A stretch of DNA of 64,000 bases from Tribonema minus (taxonomy: Eukaryota; Sar; Xanthophyceae; Tribonematales; Tribonemataceae), in the NCBI GenBank assembly GCA_017506865.1, contig JAFCMP010000077.1, positions 186,001 through 250,000 of the forward strand, in the 5' to 3' direction. The notes under the pieces were generated by a model that was not told the DNA's origin, made no database searches, and saw only the letters and a list, made by a program, of their open reading frames with translations. Both the position numbers and the translations under genes were made by a program. Positions 1 through 12,500 of this stretch are shown one piece after another; positions within the stretch are counted from its first letter, which is position 1, and every line of letters begins with the position of its first letter.

Positions 1-430
1 CTAGGTGCGTCACAGGTTGAAGTTGAACGGCTTCTTGTTCGTAGTTCAGCACGGCGTTCTGAACTCTAGGTGCGTCGTGTGTTGCAGTTGCATGGCGCCA
101 ATGCTTCAGTGCTCAAAACGCCACAATGCCGTTTGCGCGTTCAGCACGGCGTACTGCGGCCTAGGTGCGTCACGAATTAAAATCGCACAGCTCTCATCAT
201 GCATACAGCACGGCAAACTATGATGTCCGCGGTGCGTCACGCACCTTGAAGTTTGCGGCAGGGTATGATTTCTTGATAGCCTCCTCGTCCGGCACAGGGT
301 CGTGTGTACGGCAGGCGTTGAAGTTCGGCAGCACCATTCTGCACATCCAGTACGCCGCACGGAGTCATTTTGTACATCATGCATTGAAGTTCTTGCGCGT
401 TATTTTCTACGGTGGAGCACCGAAGTTCAC
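1..430. repeat. Degenerate repeats with donor-like ends, upstream of LANCL exon
   Basis: Four or five loosely spaced units share a core like TTCAGCACGGCGTnCTG followed by CTAGGTGCGTCAC. They occur near 44-80, 130-170, 200-240 and 345-360, with a further GGTGCGTCAC-type end at position 3. Each ends in something resembling a 5' splice site. By analogy with the rest of the window, I read them as decayed copies of the 3' edge of an upstream LANCL exon that lies outside the window. No intact exon is visible in 1-600. Confidence 0.5.
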
Positions 431-603
431 CACGCATCCTCATCATCCACGATTGTCATCCAATTATAGGCTACAACCAAAGATCATGCGCAACCAGTGC
501 ACGCTCTCCACACACGCAGGCTGTGCGTTCGCAATGGCATCACTTTGATATGTGTATCGTTGAAAAGGATGCGCATGGTGCGTGTGCTATCTGTATCTCT
601 CAG

Positions 604-3019
604 GGCATCAGCGGTACCTGGACGCAGCAATCCTAGCGGGGGAGACTGTGTGGCGGCGGGGGCTGCTGAAAAAGGGCCCAGGTGAGAGAGCTACAGATTC
701 ATTTGGCATAGAAACGAATTAAAATATTGTAGAGCTCTAGGTGAGAAGGTGTGGTTAGCCGCAAGTGCCTTCCACCGATAGCCGTGGTTGCCGCTGCTGC
801 AGCAGTGTATATTTGCTCTCAGTGAATGGATACGTTGTGCATTGCAGTACCACGCGCTTTTGCACCCGCACACAGGCTGCCAAAGCGCTGATTCACGGCA
901 GAGCGGCTGGCTGGTTTAGTTTGCAAAAAGCGGCTGTGTGTACTGAAAGTGTACCGCACCGTACCGTATTTGTACTCTGTTGTGTAGTTCGTACTCTGCT
1001 GCACACTTGAAGTTCCTCTTGCGTATCATCCTCACACGTTGGTAGTCACGCTGGCGAACTGCTGCGTCTGATACCGTACATATCCTACGCGCACACGCTT
1101 TCTAGGTGCTCGGGGACCGCTCCTCGACGCTCGTGCTTTGACGTGCTGTGCACGCGCGTGGGTGGCCATGACGCTGAGCCATCACCACACTGTACCTGTT
1201 GGCGCTGTTGAACCAACACTCTGATCATGTATACAAACAAACTGATCTGCACTTCAAAATACGCCTCCAGTGTGCTAACGGTTATACACTGCTCGGCCTG
1301 TGGCATTGCTATCCCTTGCACAGGTCTCTGCCACGGCGTCGCGGGCAATGCTTACGCGCTGCTGGCGCTGTTCCGCGTTACGCGCGACGCCAAGTACCTG
1401 CGCCGCGCGCACCGCTTCGCGGAGTTCATGGGCAGCAGCGACTTTGCCCAGGTACGCGAATGGACGTCCTTAACCATTGACGTCAGTTTGTAGTGGCCAC
1501 ACGAGAGGCCAGATGGCAATATGTATTTGGTCATTGACACTGGCGTATAATCGTCCCCAGAGAGACCCGCTGGTGTGATGGTTCTCTTTTCTTAGATCAA
1601 ATCTTACGCAATGACACCGGCTTCGGCGCCGCGCGCACCGCTTTGCGGAGTTCATGGGCAGCAGCGACTTCGCCCGGGTACATGCACGTACAGACGTCCT
1701 CAGTCATCGACATCTATCTACACTTGGCACACATGAGGCTGGACGGCTGATGTGCTTGGTTGTTGACATCGTTGTACACTGTGGCATTGCCGCCAGAGAG
1801 GCCGTATGTGCGATCTATCCCGAGCTCATGGACGGCAGCGACTTTCTCAGTGCACGACAGTCTCCCTGATCTCCAGCGCACACGTTCTCAAATCGCGTAC
1901 TTCAACAGAAGTACTTCAAGCGGCCCACAGCTGCGCTTGCCATAGCATGTGCTGCTCCGGTTTATTGAGTTAGACTCGTGCCTGCAGTTGAACAGTATCT
2001 TAACAACCAACTGGCGGAAGCATGACCATATGACGTTGCTGCTCAGATCAACCACATCGCTCGTCCCCTTGTCCCCCCCCCCCCCCCCCAATATACCTTG
2101 ACGCATTATCGTGTCTTCCGCATCACGTGGCGTTGCGGCCGCACCAACCGCATTGCCTATTTGAGGGCCTGTCCCGCGCAGCGTGCTTGTGCATATCATA
2201 TTGTAACATATGATGCATGTCCTTCGCAGCATCATATTGTAACATATGATGCATGTCCTTCGCAGCAGTGGGTGTGGTGCTTATACTCCATTGCACGTCC
2301 TTCGCAGCAGTGCCCAAGCCTCGCAGAGAGCGGGGCTAACCGCCGCCTGCTCTCTCGTCGCCTGTGTGTCAGGTGACGCTGCGGCCGGACCACCCGTACT
2401 CGCTGTTCAAGGGCCTCTCCGGCGCGGCGTGCCTGCACGCATGATGCACGTACTCCTTCGCACATCCTTCGCAAGCCTTGCAGAGAGCGGCACTCACCGC
2501 CGCCTGCCGTGCTCTCTCGTCGCCTATGCCAGGTGGCGCTGCAGCCGATATTGCGATACTCGCACTTGCTGTTGCCTGACATCTTGATAGCATCACTGTG
2601 CAAGCTCCACAAAGACCAGCTGGCAGAAGCCCCGTAAATCGCCTGAACATATGGCGTTGCTGCTCAGATCCACCGCATTCCTCATCCCCCCCCCCCCCCC
2701 CCCCCACCCCTGCTCTCATGTTATATTCTGCGCTGTCTCGTCGCCCATGCCAGGTGGCGTTGCGGCCGGATCACTCGTACTCTCTGTTTGAGGGCCATTC
2801 AGCGCAGCGTGCCTGTGCGTATGATGCACATACTCATTTGCACATTTTTCACAAGACTGGTCCTGACTGCCGCCTGCCGTGCTCTCTCGTGGCCTATGCC
2901 AGGTGGCGTTGCGGCCGGACCACCCGTACTCGCTGTTCGAAGGGCTTTCCGGCGCGGCGTGCTTGTACGCGGACCTCGTGCGCCCGGAGGACAGCCGCTT
3001 CCCCCTCTTTGAGCTCTGA
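604..3019 (+). CDS. LANCL: LanC-like protein (LANCL family), 3' part of gene
   Basis: Three exons join in phase: 604-681, 1324-1451 and 2903-3019, the last ending in TGA. Together they encode the C-terminal third of a eukaryotic LanC-like protein. Exon one gives RYLDAAILAGETVWRRGLLKK, and human LANCL1 has a corresponding Y-G-L-L-K-K-G segment. The Gly codon split by the next intron leads into G-LCHGVAGNAYALLALF, which holds the family's Cys-His zinc ligands (the CHG motif). The last exon reads RPDHPYSLFEGLSGAACLYADL and ends in RFPLFEL, matching the family's conserved C-terminus. Known LANCL proteins bind zinc and glutathione and add glutathione to dehydroamino acids in proteins; that function is inferred here from family membership. 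Donors are CCCAG|GTGAG and CCCAG|GTACG; acceptors are CTCTCAG, TTGCACAG and TATGCCAG. The N-terminal two thirds must lie upstream of the window. Confidence 0.93.
709..805 (+). repeat. Dispersed repeat, copy 1 (partner at 62559-62650)
   Basis: A roughly 95-bp stretch containing TAGAGCTCTAGGTGA and GTGGTTAGCCGCAAGTGCC, then CTTCCACC..TA.CCGTGGT and GC.GCTGCTGCAGCA. It recurs in the same orientation at the other end of the window with few differences. It lies in the LANCL intron. No coding capacity or terminal repeats are evident, so its class is unknown. Confidence 0.75.
1627..1860 (+). repeat. Two decayed copies of the 3' edge of LANCL exon 1324-1451
   Basis: 1627-1680 repeats the last 50 bp of the exon (CGCGCACCGC..GCGGAGTTCATGGGCAGCAG) followed by a donor-like GGGTACATGCACG. 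1785-1860 is a more decayed version ending GACGGCAGCGACTTTCTCAGTG. Both lie downstream of the intact exon inside the intron. The intron sequence between copies (GACGTCCT, CACACGAGAGGCC) is partly repeated too, showing that the duplicated unit crossed the 5' splice site. Confidence 0.85.
2115..2830 (+). repeat. Four decayed copies of the 5' edge of LANCL last exon
   Basis: Copies near 2120-2200, 2365-2450, 2510-2570 and 2735-2825 repeat the acceptor and the first 30-70 bp of the exon at 2903 (GCCAGGTGGCGTTGCGGCCGG, then CACCCGTACTCGCTGTTC). The 2365 copy still reads RPDHPYSLFKGLSGAACLHA before losing frame. All lie upstream of the intact copy. Poly-C tracts and flanking intron text are co-duplicated at 2075-2090 and 2690-2705. 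Confidence 0.88.
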
Positions 3020-4172
3020 CGCCGCCCTCTTTGAGCTCCGACGTCCCCCGCTTTACGCTCCGACGGCGCGCGTGGCTGCGCACATGGCATATTCACCACC
3101 GCACCGCGAAAACACACGCGCGCACACATCACACACACATTCGCGGCGCGGGGGGAGGAGGGGGGGGGGGGGGGCAGCGCCGCGCCGCACGCGCCCTTGC
3201 CGCGGTGCCTTCATCCTGAGGTCCGCCTGGCTGCTGCTGCTGCTGCCGTCGTCGCTGAGCCGCTGCAACCGCAGCGGCTGCAGGCACCTGAATCGGGCAC
3301 CACCCGAGGCGGCGGCGATGGCAGCAGCAGCAAATGGCGGTGTTGTCAGCAGCAGCGGCGACGGCGGCGGCAGCGCCGCGGCGCGCCAATTGCACATTGA
3401 TGAACACAGCGGAAGAACACACAGACGCGCCCGCGCGCGCGCACGCGGGAACGCCGAGGTGCTTGCAACAATGCAGCACAGCGGGCTGCACTGGCAGCAG
3501 CCGCTAAGCACGTCTCTCTCACTCTCTAGGTAGCGTGTTCATAGGTCCGGGGGGGGCACGCTGCCCCCCTCCCTGAGTGTTTCAGGGGTGGGGGGAGCGG
3601 CCCCCCCGCTCTCTGTCTTCCATGTGATAGGTTTTGCTGTAGCAGACTTCGTGTAGTTTCCATGCATCGTTTGTAGGGCTTGGCTAGGATGGCCTAGGGA
3701 CACAGGTGGGGGGAGTTGGCCGATTGCTCCAGTTTGATCACTAGCACACACGTGGGAAGAATAGAGGTCTCTCTGTGGATGTCTGTAAGTCGCCTCCGCT
3801 TTGGGCTGGTGCACATGGGGGGTAACACACACACACGGGGGGGGGGGGGGGGGAGGCAGAAAGGTGGTACAATCTGAAGTCATCACAGCAATTGTGAGTG
3901 CCGCGTGTGTGTTTGCTGCTCTTGCATTTTGCCTGCAATGCTGCCTGGTGCGTAGTCCACCAACTTTTGTGTGATGGAACGATGGTTTCTTGCGAGACTT
4001 CCTGGGCCAAAGGCCTGACGAATCGGGGACTTTATTAGTTGCCGTAGCCAGCGTGTGAGGGGAGGCAGGGGATGGCGCAGGCACCGCCCGCGTGGGCGCG
4101 AAGGAACTCGTCGCCGGGGCAGGTCGTTCAAACCCTAGCCGACCCCCCCTAACTTCGACTCAAACCCTACAT

Positions 4173-4775
4173 GAGACCGCAGCAGAGGCAGAAGGTCAAC
4201 TCCCTTTGGAGGCGCACAGAATCACGCGAATGTGCGCAGCTCGTTTCGCAGCGTTCACACACATACACATGGTATGTGTTGTCGTCATGGGTGCGCCCCC
4301 CCGCCAGGCCGCCGCGAGCGCAAAGCAGCAGCGGCGGCGGAAGCGGCGGAGGGCGCAGCCAAGTGCCCCCCCAATGCCCTACCAATGGCATGGAAAGTAT
4401 GAGCAATCTGCTACACACAGGGTTAAATGGGCGGATCGGAGAGGCGTTGGGAGACAAAGCAAAGAATTGCACACGAGACGCCAAGCATGCGAGTCCCGAT
4501 CCTCGGGCGCTCTCATCACGACAGCGCTCATTTTTCGCGAGTGTAAGCGGGGGCAAATCAGGTTCACGCCAAGAGGCATACACAGAACGACACACACCAG
4601 CCAGCTATGTGAAGCCTCTAGCGCGCAGGGCTGAGCCCTCTGTGGCGGCCCTCCTCTCCTCGCCTCCAGCACGCCAGCACGGCAGCGGCAACAGCAGCTT
4701 CCTGGCATCGAGCTCCGTCAAGCATGCGAGCTTCAACCTGCAGCTCCACGAGCACAAGCACGCGCGGCACAGGTC
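4173..4775 (+). CDS. Possible exon(s) of an unrecognised protein
   Basis: A plus-strand frame stays open from about 4173 to a good 5' splice site, CACAG|GTCAGT, at 4776. Its last 100 bp have a strongly GC-ending codon pattern and read naturally (SSVKHASFNLQLHEHKHARH). A plausible acceptor, CTCCTCTCCTCGCCTCCAG, lies near 4670, so the real exon may be only about 4672-4775. I recognise no family. No partner exons were found, so this is weak. Confidence 0.25.
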
Positions 4776-5112
4776 AGTGCTGTGAAGATATCGATGACAC
4801 TTCCTCTCCGCGCGAGCATCTGTTTTTGTCCGCATGCGCATTCTCTCGATCCGCGGCTCAGAGATTTGCCGTATCCAGCTGCCCAGTTTATTCACCGGAT
4901 GGATACTTTGCCCCTGCGTGTGCCCCAACGACGTGTTTGGCTGTGTTAATGCTTGTCAGCTTGCTGTAGCAGGCACCGTGGTCTCTCATGCATGTCAAAT
5001 CGCTTACACAGAGCCCTCTTTCTCTTCCTCCACGCTTCTCTGATCATGCAGGTGTATCTTGCCGACGCCTGCACACCACGCCACCAAGCACCTGCCACCA
5101 CGCCTCGCACGC

Positions 5113-5905
5113 TAGTTGTTACCACCTCTTTAACGAGAGGTGGCTAGAGCAGCTTCGTGTACAGCAGAGTGAGCACGGGCACCAGCTGTCACCTTCCCAC
5201 GAAGAACGGCTCGCCCTCAAGCCAAGCCATCTGCAGCTGTGACGCTCTCGTGTGTCAAGTGTTTGGGTAAAAGCAGCTCTGTGTAGTGCTTGCCTCACTG
5301 CTTCAGAGTCGTTAACCCCGGCGTTCTTGCTCGTGATGCGCCAGAGCAGCTCTGCGTGAATCATCCTGTTACGCTTGTTTAGGTGTCTAAGCAAAGAGGG
5401 GAGATCAGCTGTGGAAAGTTTTATGCCACCGGCACATCACCACAGCTGTTAACCTCTTTGCTGAGCACTGACAGGCGCTAGAGCAGTTTGAGCCATGCTT
5501 TCAGCTGTTACGCTTCACGTGCTCGACGAAAGGGGGGAGAGCGGCTCAGTGATGAGAATGCCACTGCACGGTCAGTTGTTAACCCTCCGCAGGGCATGCA
5601 AGTAGCGCTAGAGCAGTCTGTACTAGTACGCCACCGGTTGTTACGCTTTGTCGTGTGCAAAACGAAGGGAAGAGAGCAGCTGTGTGATGCAGGTCGAGCA
5701 TCTCACTCCAGTTGTCAAACCCTTTGCCACGCACATGCGAGGTGCCAGAGCAGCTCTTGGCAAATGGCTCGACGAGCTTCTACTCCGCGCAACAGACCAC
5801 AAGGTTGTTACCCCACAGGTTCTCCTTGGGGCTAGAGCAATCTTGCCGCGGTCGCAGGCGCTCCCTTGAGCTGTTACCCCGCTCTGCGGGGCGAGAGCAG
5901 CTGAG
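5113..5905. repeat. Degenerate tandem array, about 11 copies, 60-125 bp apart
   Basis: The core (G)CTAGAGCAGCT or GCCAGAGCAGCTCT recurs near 5146, 5270, 5340, 5403, 5477, 5540, 5608, 5670, 5748, 5832 and 5893. Each is associated with GTTAACCC or GTTACCCC/GTTACGCTT. Spacing is mostly 60-85 bp. It resembles the splice-site ladders elsewhere in the window, but I found no intact parent exon nearby, so its origin is open. Confidence 0.7.
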
Positions 5906-8690
5906 GGATGTGTGTGGCGTGTAGCTGTCGCTGCTGCATTCAATTTGGTGCCACGGGTGCACATCTTTTAACCCTCTACACACGCATTACCAGCATCAAA
6001 CTGGCGCAGGGCTGCCCAGTTCACAAGCTCCACAGCAACCATGTTTTCTGCACAGCAACTGTGTTGCCAGTACCATCTCTCTGGCATCTGTTGAGGTCTT
6101 GCAAGCAAGCGTCCGCAGCTTTCAAAGCCATTCAATACGACGAGTTTGCATCATACATGTCAGGTTGCTCTGCGTCTTTCCTCTTTGTGCTCCTCCATGC
6201 TGCTGGAACGTGAAATGCTCTGCTCTGCCCGCTTGTGAGCACACGGCCAGCTCCACACATGATGATGCCTGGTGATTTGTGCGACCGGCTCAAACTAATT
6301 CACACTGCACACAGTCAAACAATGGTCTGATGCCTTGTAAAAAATGGTTGAACACCATATCTCATGCACACGAGAGAGGTTCACATTGTGCATGATGATG
6401 TGAGCGAAATTGCCAAGAATGTCGACATCCGGTCCTGATTGTCAGGGTTAGGGTTTAGAGTTAGGGTTAGGCTCGCATTGAGCATGATGATGTGATTGAA
6501 GTTGGCATCTGCTCACTACTTCATGTACATGTGCAAGTTTGTTCTTCATTCAGTGCTGTATGAGACCTTGCATGCGTAAAGCAACAAGTCACAGCAGCGC
6601 TTCTGGTACATACAAAGCGACCTCAAATGTCCCAAGTCATTGTCAGGCCCCAATGTTAGCAGAGAGCGCTCGACGCAAGTGCGTGACATCCATGACATGG
6701 GCAGCAGTGACAGCGCTCAGCATGCGAGAGCCACATGAACTCTTCTGCACTATGGGGCTACTGTACTGTCAAATTCTAAGGAGCGGCACGTGCTGGGAGG
6801 TTCATGGTGGCTCGCAGTGGAGCTCGTGGGTACGACGTATGACACGGTCACTGCTGAGCAGCAGCTACGCGCTTGGTAGACTTGCCTGGTGACCATGCAC
6901 GCTATGCCGCAATACCGCATGTGCAACCGCAACTGCTTTAATTTGACACACTGGCTAATGCTTTCTGGAAGCGTAAATGACAGGGCTCGGAAGGGTCGTC
7001 CGTCAGCGCTCAACATGTGAGAGAGACACATGCATGGGCTGCATTGTTATATGCAACACACTCACAGACATCATCTGCGCCTCTACACAGATGCCAGCAG
7101 CACTGGTTTGGCTCTTTTGCAGCACCAGAGATGCCAGCAAAACTGCTTGGACTCTTAGTTGTGCATTGCACGGCGCCGCCACCGCACTGCAGAATGCGCA
7201 AGTGCCATACGAGCAAGCAGCATGCTGCTGTTCAGCGCATCGCTACCGTGCCCCAACGTTGTGGCACTTGTGGCACTTGCATGGCAGTCTCTGCACCAAT
7301 GTGATCAGCGCGATGTAGGCCAAGCAAAGTAAATGTTGCAGATTCGCTAAACATGCGGCGACTGAGGCATGCTGAGGTTGATCCACGTCTAGACGCAAGT
7401 TCGAGTCGCAAGTAATGTCAGCCAACAAGATGCCGCGAGGACATCCTCACAAGTGGCGGAGCAAGCATGAGAGCAGATTGATCTCATGATTGAAGTCAGG
7501 GAGCAATGACATTGATGCACCACAAAACACGGGACCAGGCGACTGTGAGACACATGTATGCATTTGATGCCGCACTCCTTCGCAGGGCCTTCAGAGGGCG
7601 CCCTCCCTCCGCCCTTTCACGTGCCCCCCTTCGATGTCAGCGCCGCACTGCACTGCATTGCATTTTCAAAATTGGCATCACGACAGATGCACCAGGCACT
7701 AACGCCATGAGGAATATTCACAATCTGCTTTGTGTTCTGCGCTTGTTTTGACGAGCTAGCCACGGTTTCACTCAGCAGTTGGCCGAAGTCTGAATGGGGT
7801 TTCCCCCAGAATGTGGGGGGGAGGGTGCTGCGTGTTCCGAGAGCGAGAGCAGCAGTGCATTGCACGCCCGCGTGTTGCCCTATATAGAGACAACTTCAAA
7901 TACTGCAGTGTCATCGCGTAGGAGCTGCCTAAGCACTCCACTCTGAAGGAGGGGCGGGCATCACGCCTGTTGCACCGCGCTTTTGATCATAGTGGCAGTC
8001 AAACAGGCTGGCCCTGAACGGCGGCCAAACTCACATCAGCATCGGGACTGCTGCAGTCCACCTCCAAGTCATCTGCACATCTGCGTCAGCGCGAGGGTGC
8101 CGCCGTGCTTGCCCAAACCTCAACACCTAACTTCAACACCCCCTTGCCCTAGGCCACGGGAGAGTCACCAGGTGGCCACGGCACGCACTAGCGCCACCAC
8201 AACAGAGCAGGCCACCACTTTGCTGCGCGCATATCGCGCCGCTCGCTGATGTTCAATATCCTTGTGTACTTGAAGTTGGTGGCGTCATCTCATTGGGGCG
8301 CGGAAGGCGCCGATGGCAGGCGCCGACATTGCCGTTGCTTTCGAAGCAGCGACCTGGAGCACGCGAGGGGGGGGAGGAGAAGTGGGTAAAGTAGCAGCCT
8401 TCATACTGTACTGCGTTTGCCTGGCAATCTCGGGTCATGTCTAAATGCATGGGACTATCTTCCCTGAAGGCATCGCCAGCACAGCAGAACAGGCGAGTCG
8501 ATTCTAGTATGCATACCAGTCTAAGGCTCTGACGCGTGAAACATCAGAAGTGCATACAGCCGCAAGCCGCCAGCGATGCCACATCATCACACTCCTATTT
8601 CGCCGGGCTCGACGTTCTTTATTAATCTCAACGGGACGGACCTGGCCACTGCCGGGCCTACTGCGACTGTGGCAGGGGGTTTTGGTGCAG

Positions 8691-8909
8691 ATCCTCCAGG
8701 GGCAAGCCGGGCTACCTCATTACTGCTGGCAGCCCCCCAACCCTGGCCCGGCTGCAAAGTCTGCAGGTGCGCACGTTTGCTGCACGTCGCGCATGGACTG
8801 CGCGCACAACTTCAACTTTGACTTCAACCGGGAGATGCTGCCCCCACACTTTCACGCGAGCCTTGCGGATTACCTGCGACCAAACAGTTTCGCTTGCTTC
8901 GGCGCTTGA
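8691..8909 (+). CDS. Possible terminal exon of an unrecognised cysteine-containing protein
   Basis: After an acceptor-like TTTTGGTGCAG, a 73-codon frame reads ILQGQAGLPHYCWQPPNP, then AHVCCTSRMDCAHNFNFDF, and ends NREMLPPHFHASLADYLRP..ACFGA with TGA at 8907-8909. The residues are well mixed and rich in Cys, His and Asn, unlike the low-complexity shadow frames around it. I do not recognise the family and found no convincing upstream exon. It might belong with the candidate exon near 4.7 kb, but that is a guess. Confidence 0.3.
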   Translation: MLQGQAGLPHYCWQPPNPGPAAKSAGAHVCCTSRMDCAHNFNFDFNREMLPPHFHASLADYLRPNSFACFGA

Positions 8910-9587
8910 CTGTCTAAATTCCTTGCTGTCAGTTTTACACTTTAAAGTACTTTGAGGCACGACACGAAAACAATTGAAGGCCTCACCATCCTACCAGCGT
9001 TTGCTTAACGCGCGGGGACTGAGATAGAAAACCTAGAGCTGGTGGCGCACATGGCTACCATGCGTTTTATTGATTGAGCACAAGTGCCGCTGTGCACCTG
9101 TCTCTTCTTGAACTTGCCCCCTCGCTCATCAGCATCACGCTACTTTCATCAATAGGCTGCGCAAACCCAACAACTTTCAGATCATCAACGTCGCACATAT
9201 GTCATATATGTAGTTTTGCATGACATCGCCTACTACCATGTTGTGCTGTAGGGCACTAGTCTGCTGCAGCTTGCGGCAGTGAACTGCACACGCGTACGTG
9301 CACTTGCCCAAAAGTCAGGCAACTTCAAGTTGAAGCACGCGAAGGCTGCCCTCACAGTTAAGCGAGCACAACCAGCAGTACATTTCACAGTCATCGAGCG
9401 GTAGTGATGTGCCAGTGGACTTGAAAAAAATTGCCGCTACAGTCAATATCCCCATAGTCCCTTTGTCTAACCCTGCCTGTGCAGCTGCTGCAAGCCCCCA
9501 CAACCCACCCTACATGAATCACCTACCATGTGTGATTGCCGCTTTTACCGCAGGCCCCGGCCCCCAGACTCTCTGCTGCAGAGCGCT

Positions 9588-12500
9588 CTAAGACCCCTTC
9601 TTCTTGTAGCCCTGCTTCTTCGCAAGCAACTTCTTCAGGCCCAGATTGGGCATCACGGGCCTGTGCGCTTGCCGCGTTGCGCGCTGTATCACCTGCATTG
9701 CCTCGCGCCGACGCGGCGGCAGCTCCGGCAGCTCGTACGAGGTGTAGTAGTCTGGCCGCTTCCCCTGCATAACATCACCACGCACGGCAGAAAGTCAGGG
9801 AGTCAAAGGTCATCAAATGACATTCGCATCCAGAAGTGTAGTCTTGCCTACTTCAACACTGTAGTCCTGAGTAATACAATGCCAAGCACGTCGCCTCTGC
9901 GTTGTGCGATGTATGGGCCTCGCGCCGCAGCGGCAGCAGCTCCGGCAGATCGTACGACGCGTGGTAGTCTGGCCGCTTCCCCTGCGTGAGTGCATCGATT
10001 AACTCAGAACGTTAGGGAATGGAAGATGAGGATACTACCGTCAAAGTCTTGTCTATACACTTTGCCAATCAGGCAACGGGCGATCGCCTCCGCATAGTCA
10101 TACTATAAGTGCATGTATGTCGCGCCGCGGCGGCAGCGCCGGCAGCTCGTATTCTGGCCGCTTTGCTGCAGGTGCCACTAGCGCCGCAATGCGAAAAAGT
10201 GAGGCCACCGTGCATGCGCCGCATACGCACATATACATGTACCTACTGACACATGCTACAACTTCTCTGGATGTGGTGTGTGCCACTACCGTAAATCACG
10301 AGGTATAAGATACCCGTTCCTTAACAACGCCAGCGTTTTGGCCCTCTTAGATACCGGTTTCTTATACGGCGTATAAGAAAGGGAGTATCTTACACAGCAA
10401 ACCTAGTATCTTACATACACAACTGTCAACATGCTATAAGAAACAGGTATCTTATACGGCGTATGCATGCGTCACCAACGGTGTTGGGGTCTTGAAGTTT
10501 GAGAGCAGGCGGAGAGGAGGCAGAAAGAGGTAGTACGGCTGAACAATGAATGCCGCCGGTGGTAGTGCAGCTGGTTTAGCCGGTTTAGCAGCAGCAGCAG
10601 CAGCAGCAGCAGCGCCACCAGCGATGGTGAATCAGATGACCACTATCAGCACCAGAGCCTGCTACTAAGCGCAAGCGAGGGCCTGCCAAGCTCATGTACT
10701 GCTTGCTGTATGCCTGTCATTGCTGCTTTGCTACAATTTGCAAGTTGCCTTGCTTGCTGCACAAGGTACGGGGTTTCTTATACCGTCGCTAGGGAACCCC
10801 CTTTCTTATACGCAAGGATTCCTTATGCCCGTGTAAGAATGGGTGTTTCTTATACAGCAAACCTAGTATCTTACATACATGCCTGTCAAAATGCTGTAAG
10901 AAACGGGTACCTTATACGCCGTATAAGATACCCGTTTCTGTGTTCTGTGTATCTTATATGCCGTATAAGATACCCGTTTCTGTGTACAAGGTACCCGTTT
11001 CTTACACAGAGGTACTATCTTAGACCCCGTGATTTACGGTAGTCTAGTACGAGATGGCCGTATAAGATACCCGTTTCGAAGTGCTTGTTGATTACGGCAC
11101 TTCCTCAAGTGCCGACACTCTGACTCGGAAAGCAGCAAGGTGCGATTTTGCCCATGGGGTGTGACTCATGTAAGTGCTCTTGTACAACTGAAGTAATATT
11201 GTATGGTTGAAGTATATTCGCCTCACGAAGCGTTGAGGGACGCCGGTGAAGAAACATCAAGGTCGTACAGCGAGCGTTGTATTGACGTCAACAGGGTAGC
11301 GCGTATGCACTGGCGTCAAGAGTGGATTCTGTAAAGTAGTAGACAGAATTCGTCACATTTGCATCAAGGACACATACAACACGACATGCGTATGTGCATG
11401 TTTCATGTCACTTGTGTCGCTTTCGGGGTATATGAGACGCGTATGCGTGCGTTTCATATCACATTCGTCGCTTCCAACGTCATATGGAGCATCGCTGCGC
11501 ACCTTGCCGCAGCCGAGGAACTCCGCCAAGTTCAACAGCGCGCCGCCCCGGTCGTACCAGTTGAAGGCGACGGCGGCGGGGGTTTCGTGCGAAACCGCCG
11601 TCCACGGGTAGCGCGACCAGTGCAGCCGCTCGTTGGTGGTGGCATTGCTCAGCGCGCCGCGCCACGTGAAGACGGCGACCGTGAGCAGCGTCAGCAGGGC
11701 GAGCGCTGCCACGGCGCCGAGCAGGAGGGTAGGTAGGTATGCGCGGCCGAAGAGCGTGGAGAGCACGTCCCAGGCGCTGTCGTTGGGGATCTGGGGGGGG
11801 GAGGGGGGGGGGGGAGGCAGGGGGGGGGGGCTCAGCCTTCAGGAAATGTATGTGGGGCAGATAGGATGTTGATGCACGTGACACGCAAATTGGCGGTGCT
11901 CAATTCTGTGTGCGTGATGCAATGAAGGCTTTACAGCTGATGTCGGCGTTGGCATGCAGGGACGGACGGGGCAGCGAGTGGGGCCCCTGTGCCCGAGTTA
12001 AGTGCATGCGTTGCCATGGCAGCATTGATGGCAGGCACTGTTGAGCACACGACAGCACCGCACAGCGGGCACGCCTCTCTGGCGAGCGCTGGTGGCACCA
12101 AGAGTCTGAGACATGGGTCTGAGACACGAGTTGGAGACATGAGTCTGAGACATGAGTCTGAGACATGAGTCTGAGACACGAGTTCGAGACATGACTCTGA
12201 TGACATCACCACACATGGTTGAGGAGATTAGGGCACGCATTGCCGACTACAGTACCCTGCCGCGAAGGGCGAGCCGCAAACTTGCCAGCAGAACAGGACT
12301 GTTGTGAGCATGCACGCGCTACTGCAGGTATCTGTTCACGGCACATTCTGCAAGCGGCAAACGATCACGCCGCCAGCATCCGTCGTGTAATCTGCCACTG
12401 GTCACGCTGCACACGCATGACGCCAGTTGCTTCTAAGGTGTGTGCGCCCAGAGCAAATTTCATATATTACTGGCTGAGATTCGTTCATTCAATCATCCAT

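Larger units (their letters stand above)
3020..9587. other. Long region between convergent genes, no confident gene
   Basis: The LANCL gene ends at 3019 (plus) and the palmitoyltransferase gene ends at 9588 (minus), so this is a tail-to-tail interval. It holds GC-rich simple sequence (3150-3420), poly-G tracts (3162, 3838), a degenerate tandem array (5113-5905), loosely repeated text around 6640-7310 and an interstitial telomeric stretch at 6437-6473. Two weak candidate exons are listed separately. An open stretch beginning with ATG at 3318 (Ala/Gly/Arg-rich, ending at 3531) could be a first exon, but its composition is low-complexity. Confidence 0.5.

Noticed and set aside
3150-3533. First exon of a new gene starting at ATG 3318
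   Set aside because: Composition is Ala/Gly/Arg simple sequence and the only donor is a weak CTAG|GTAGCG; not supported enough to annotate.
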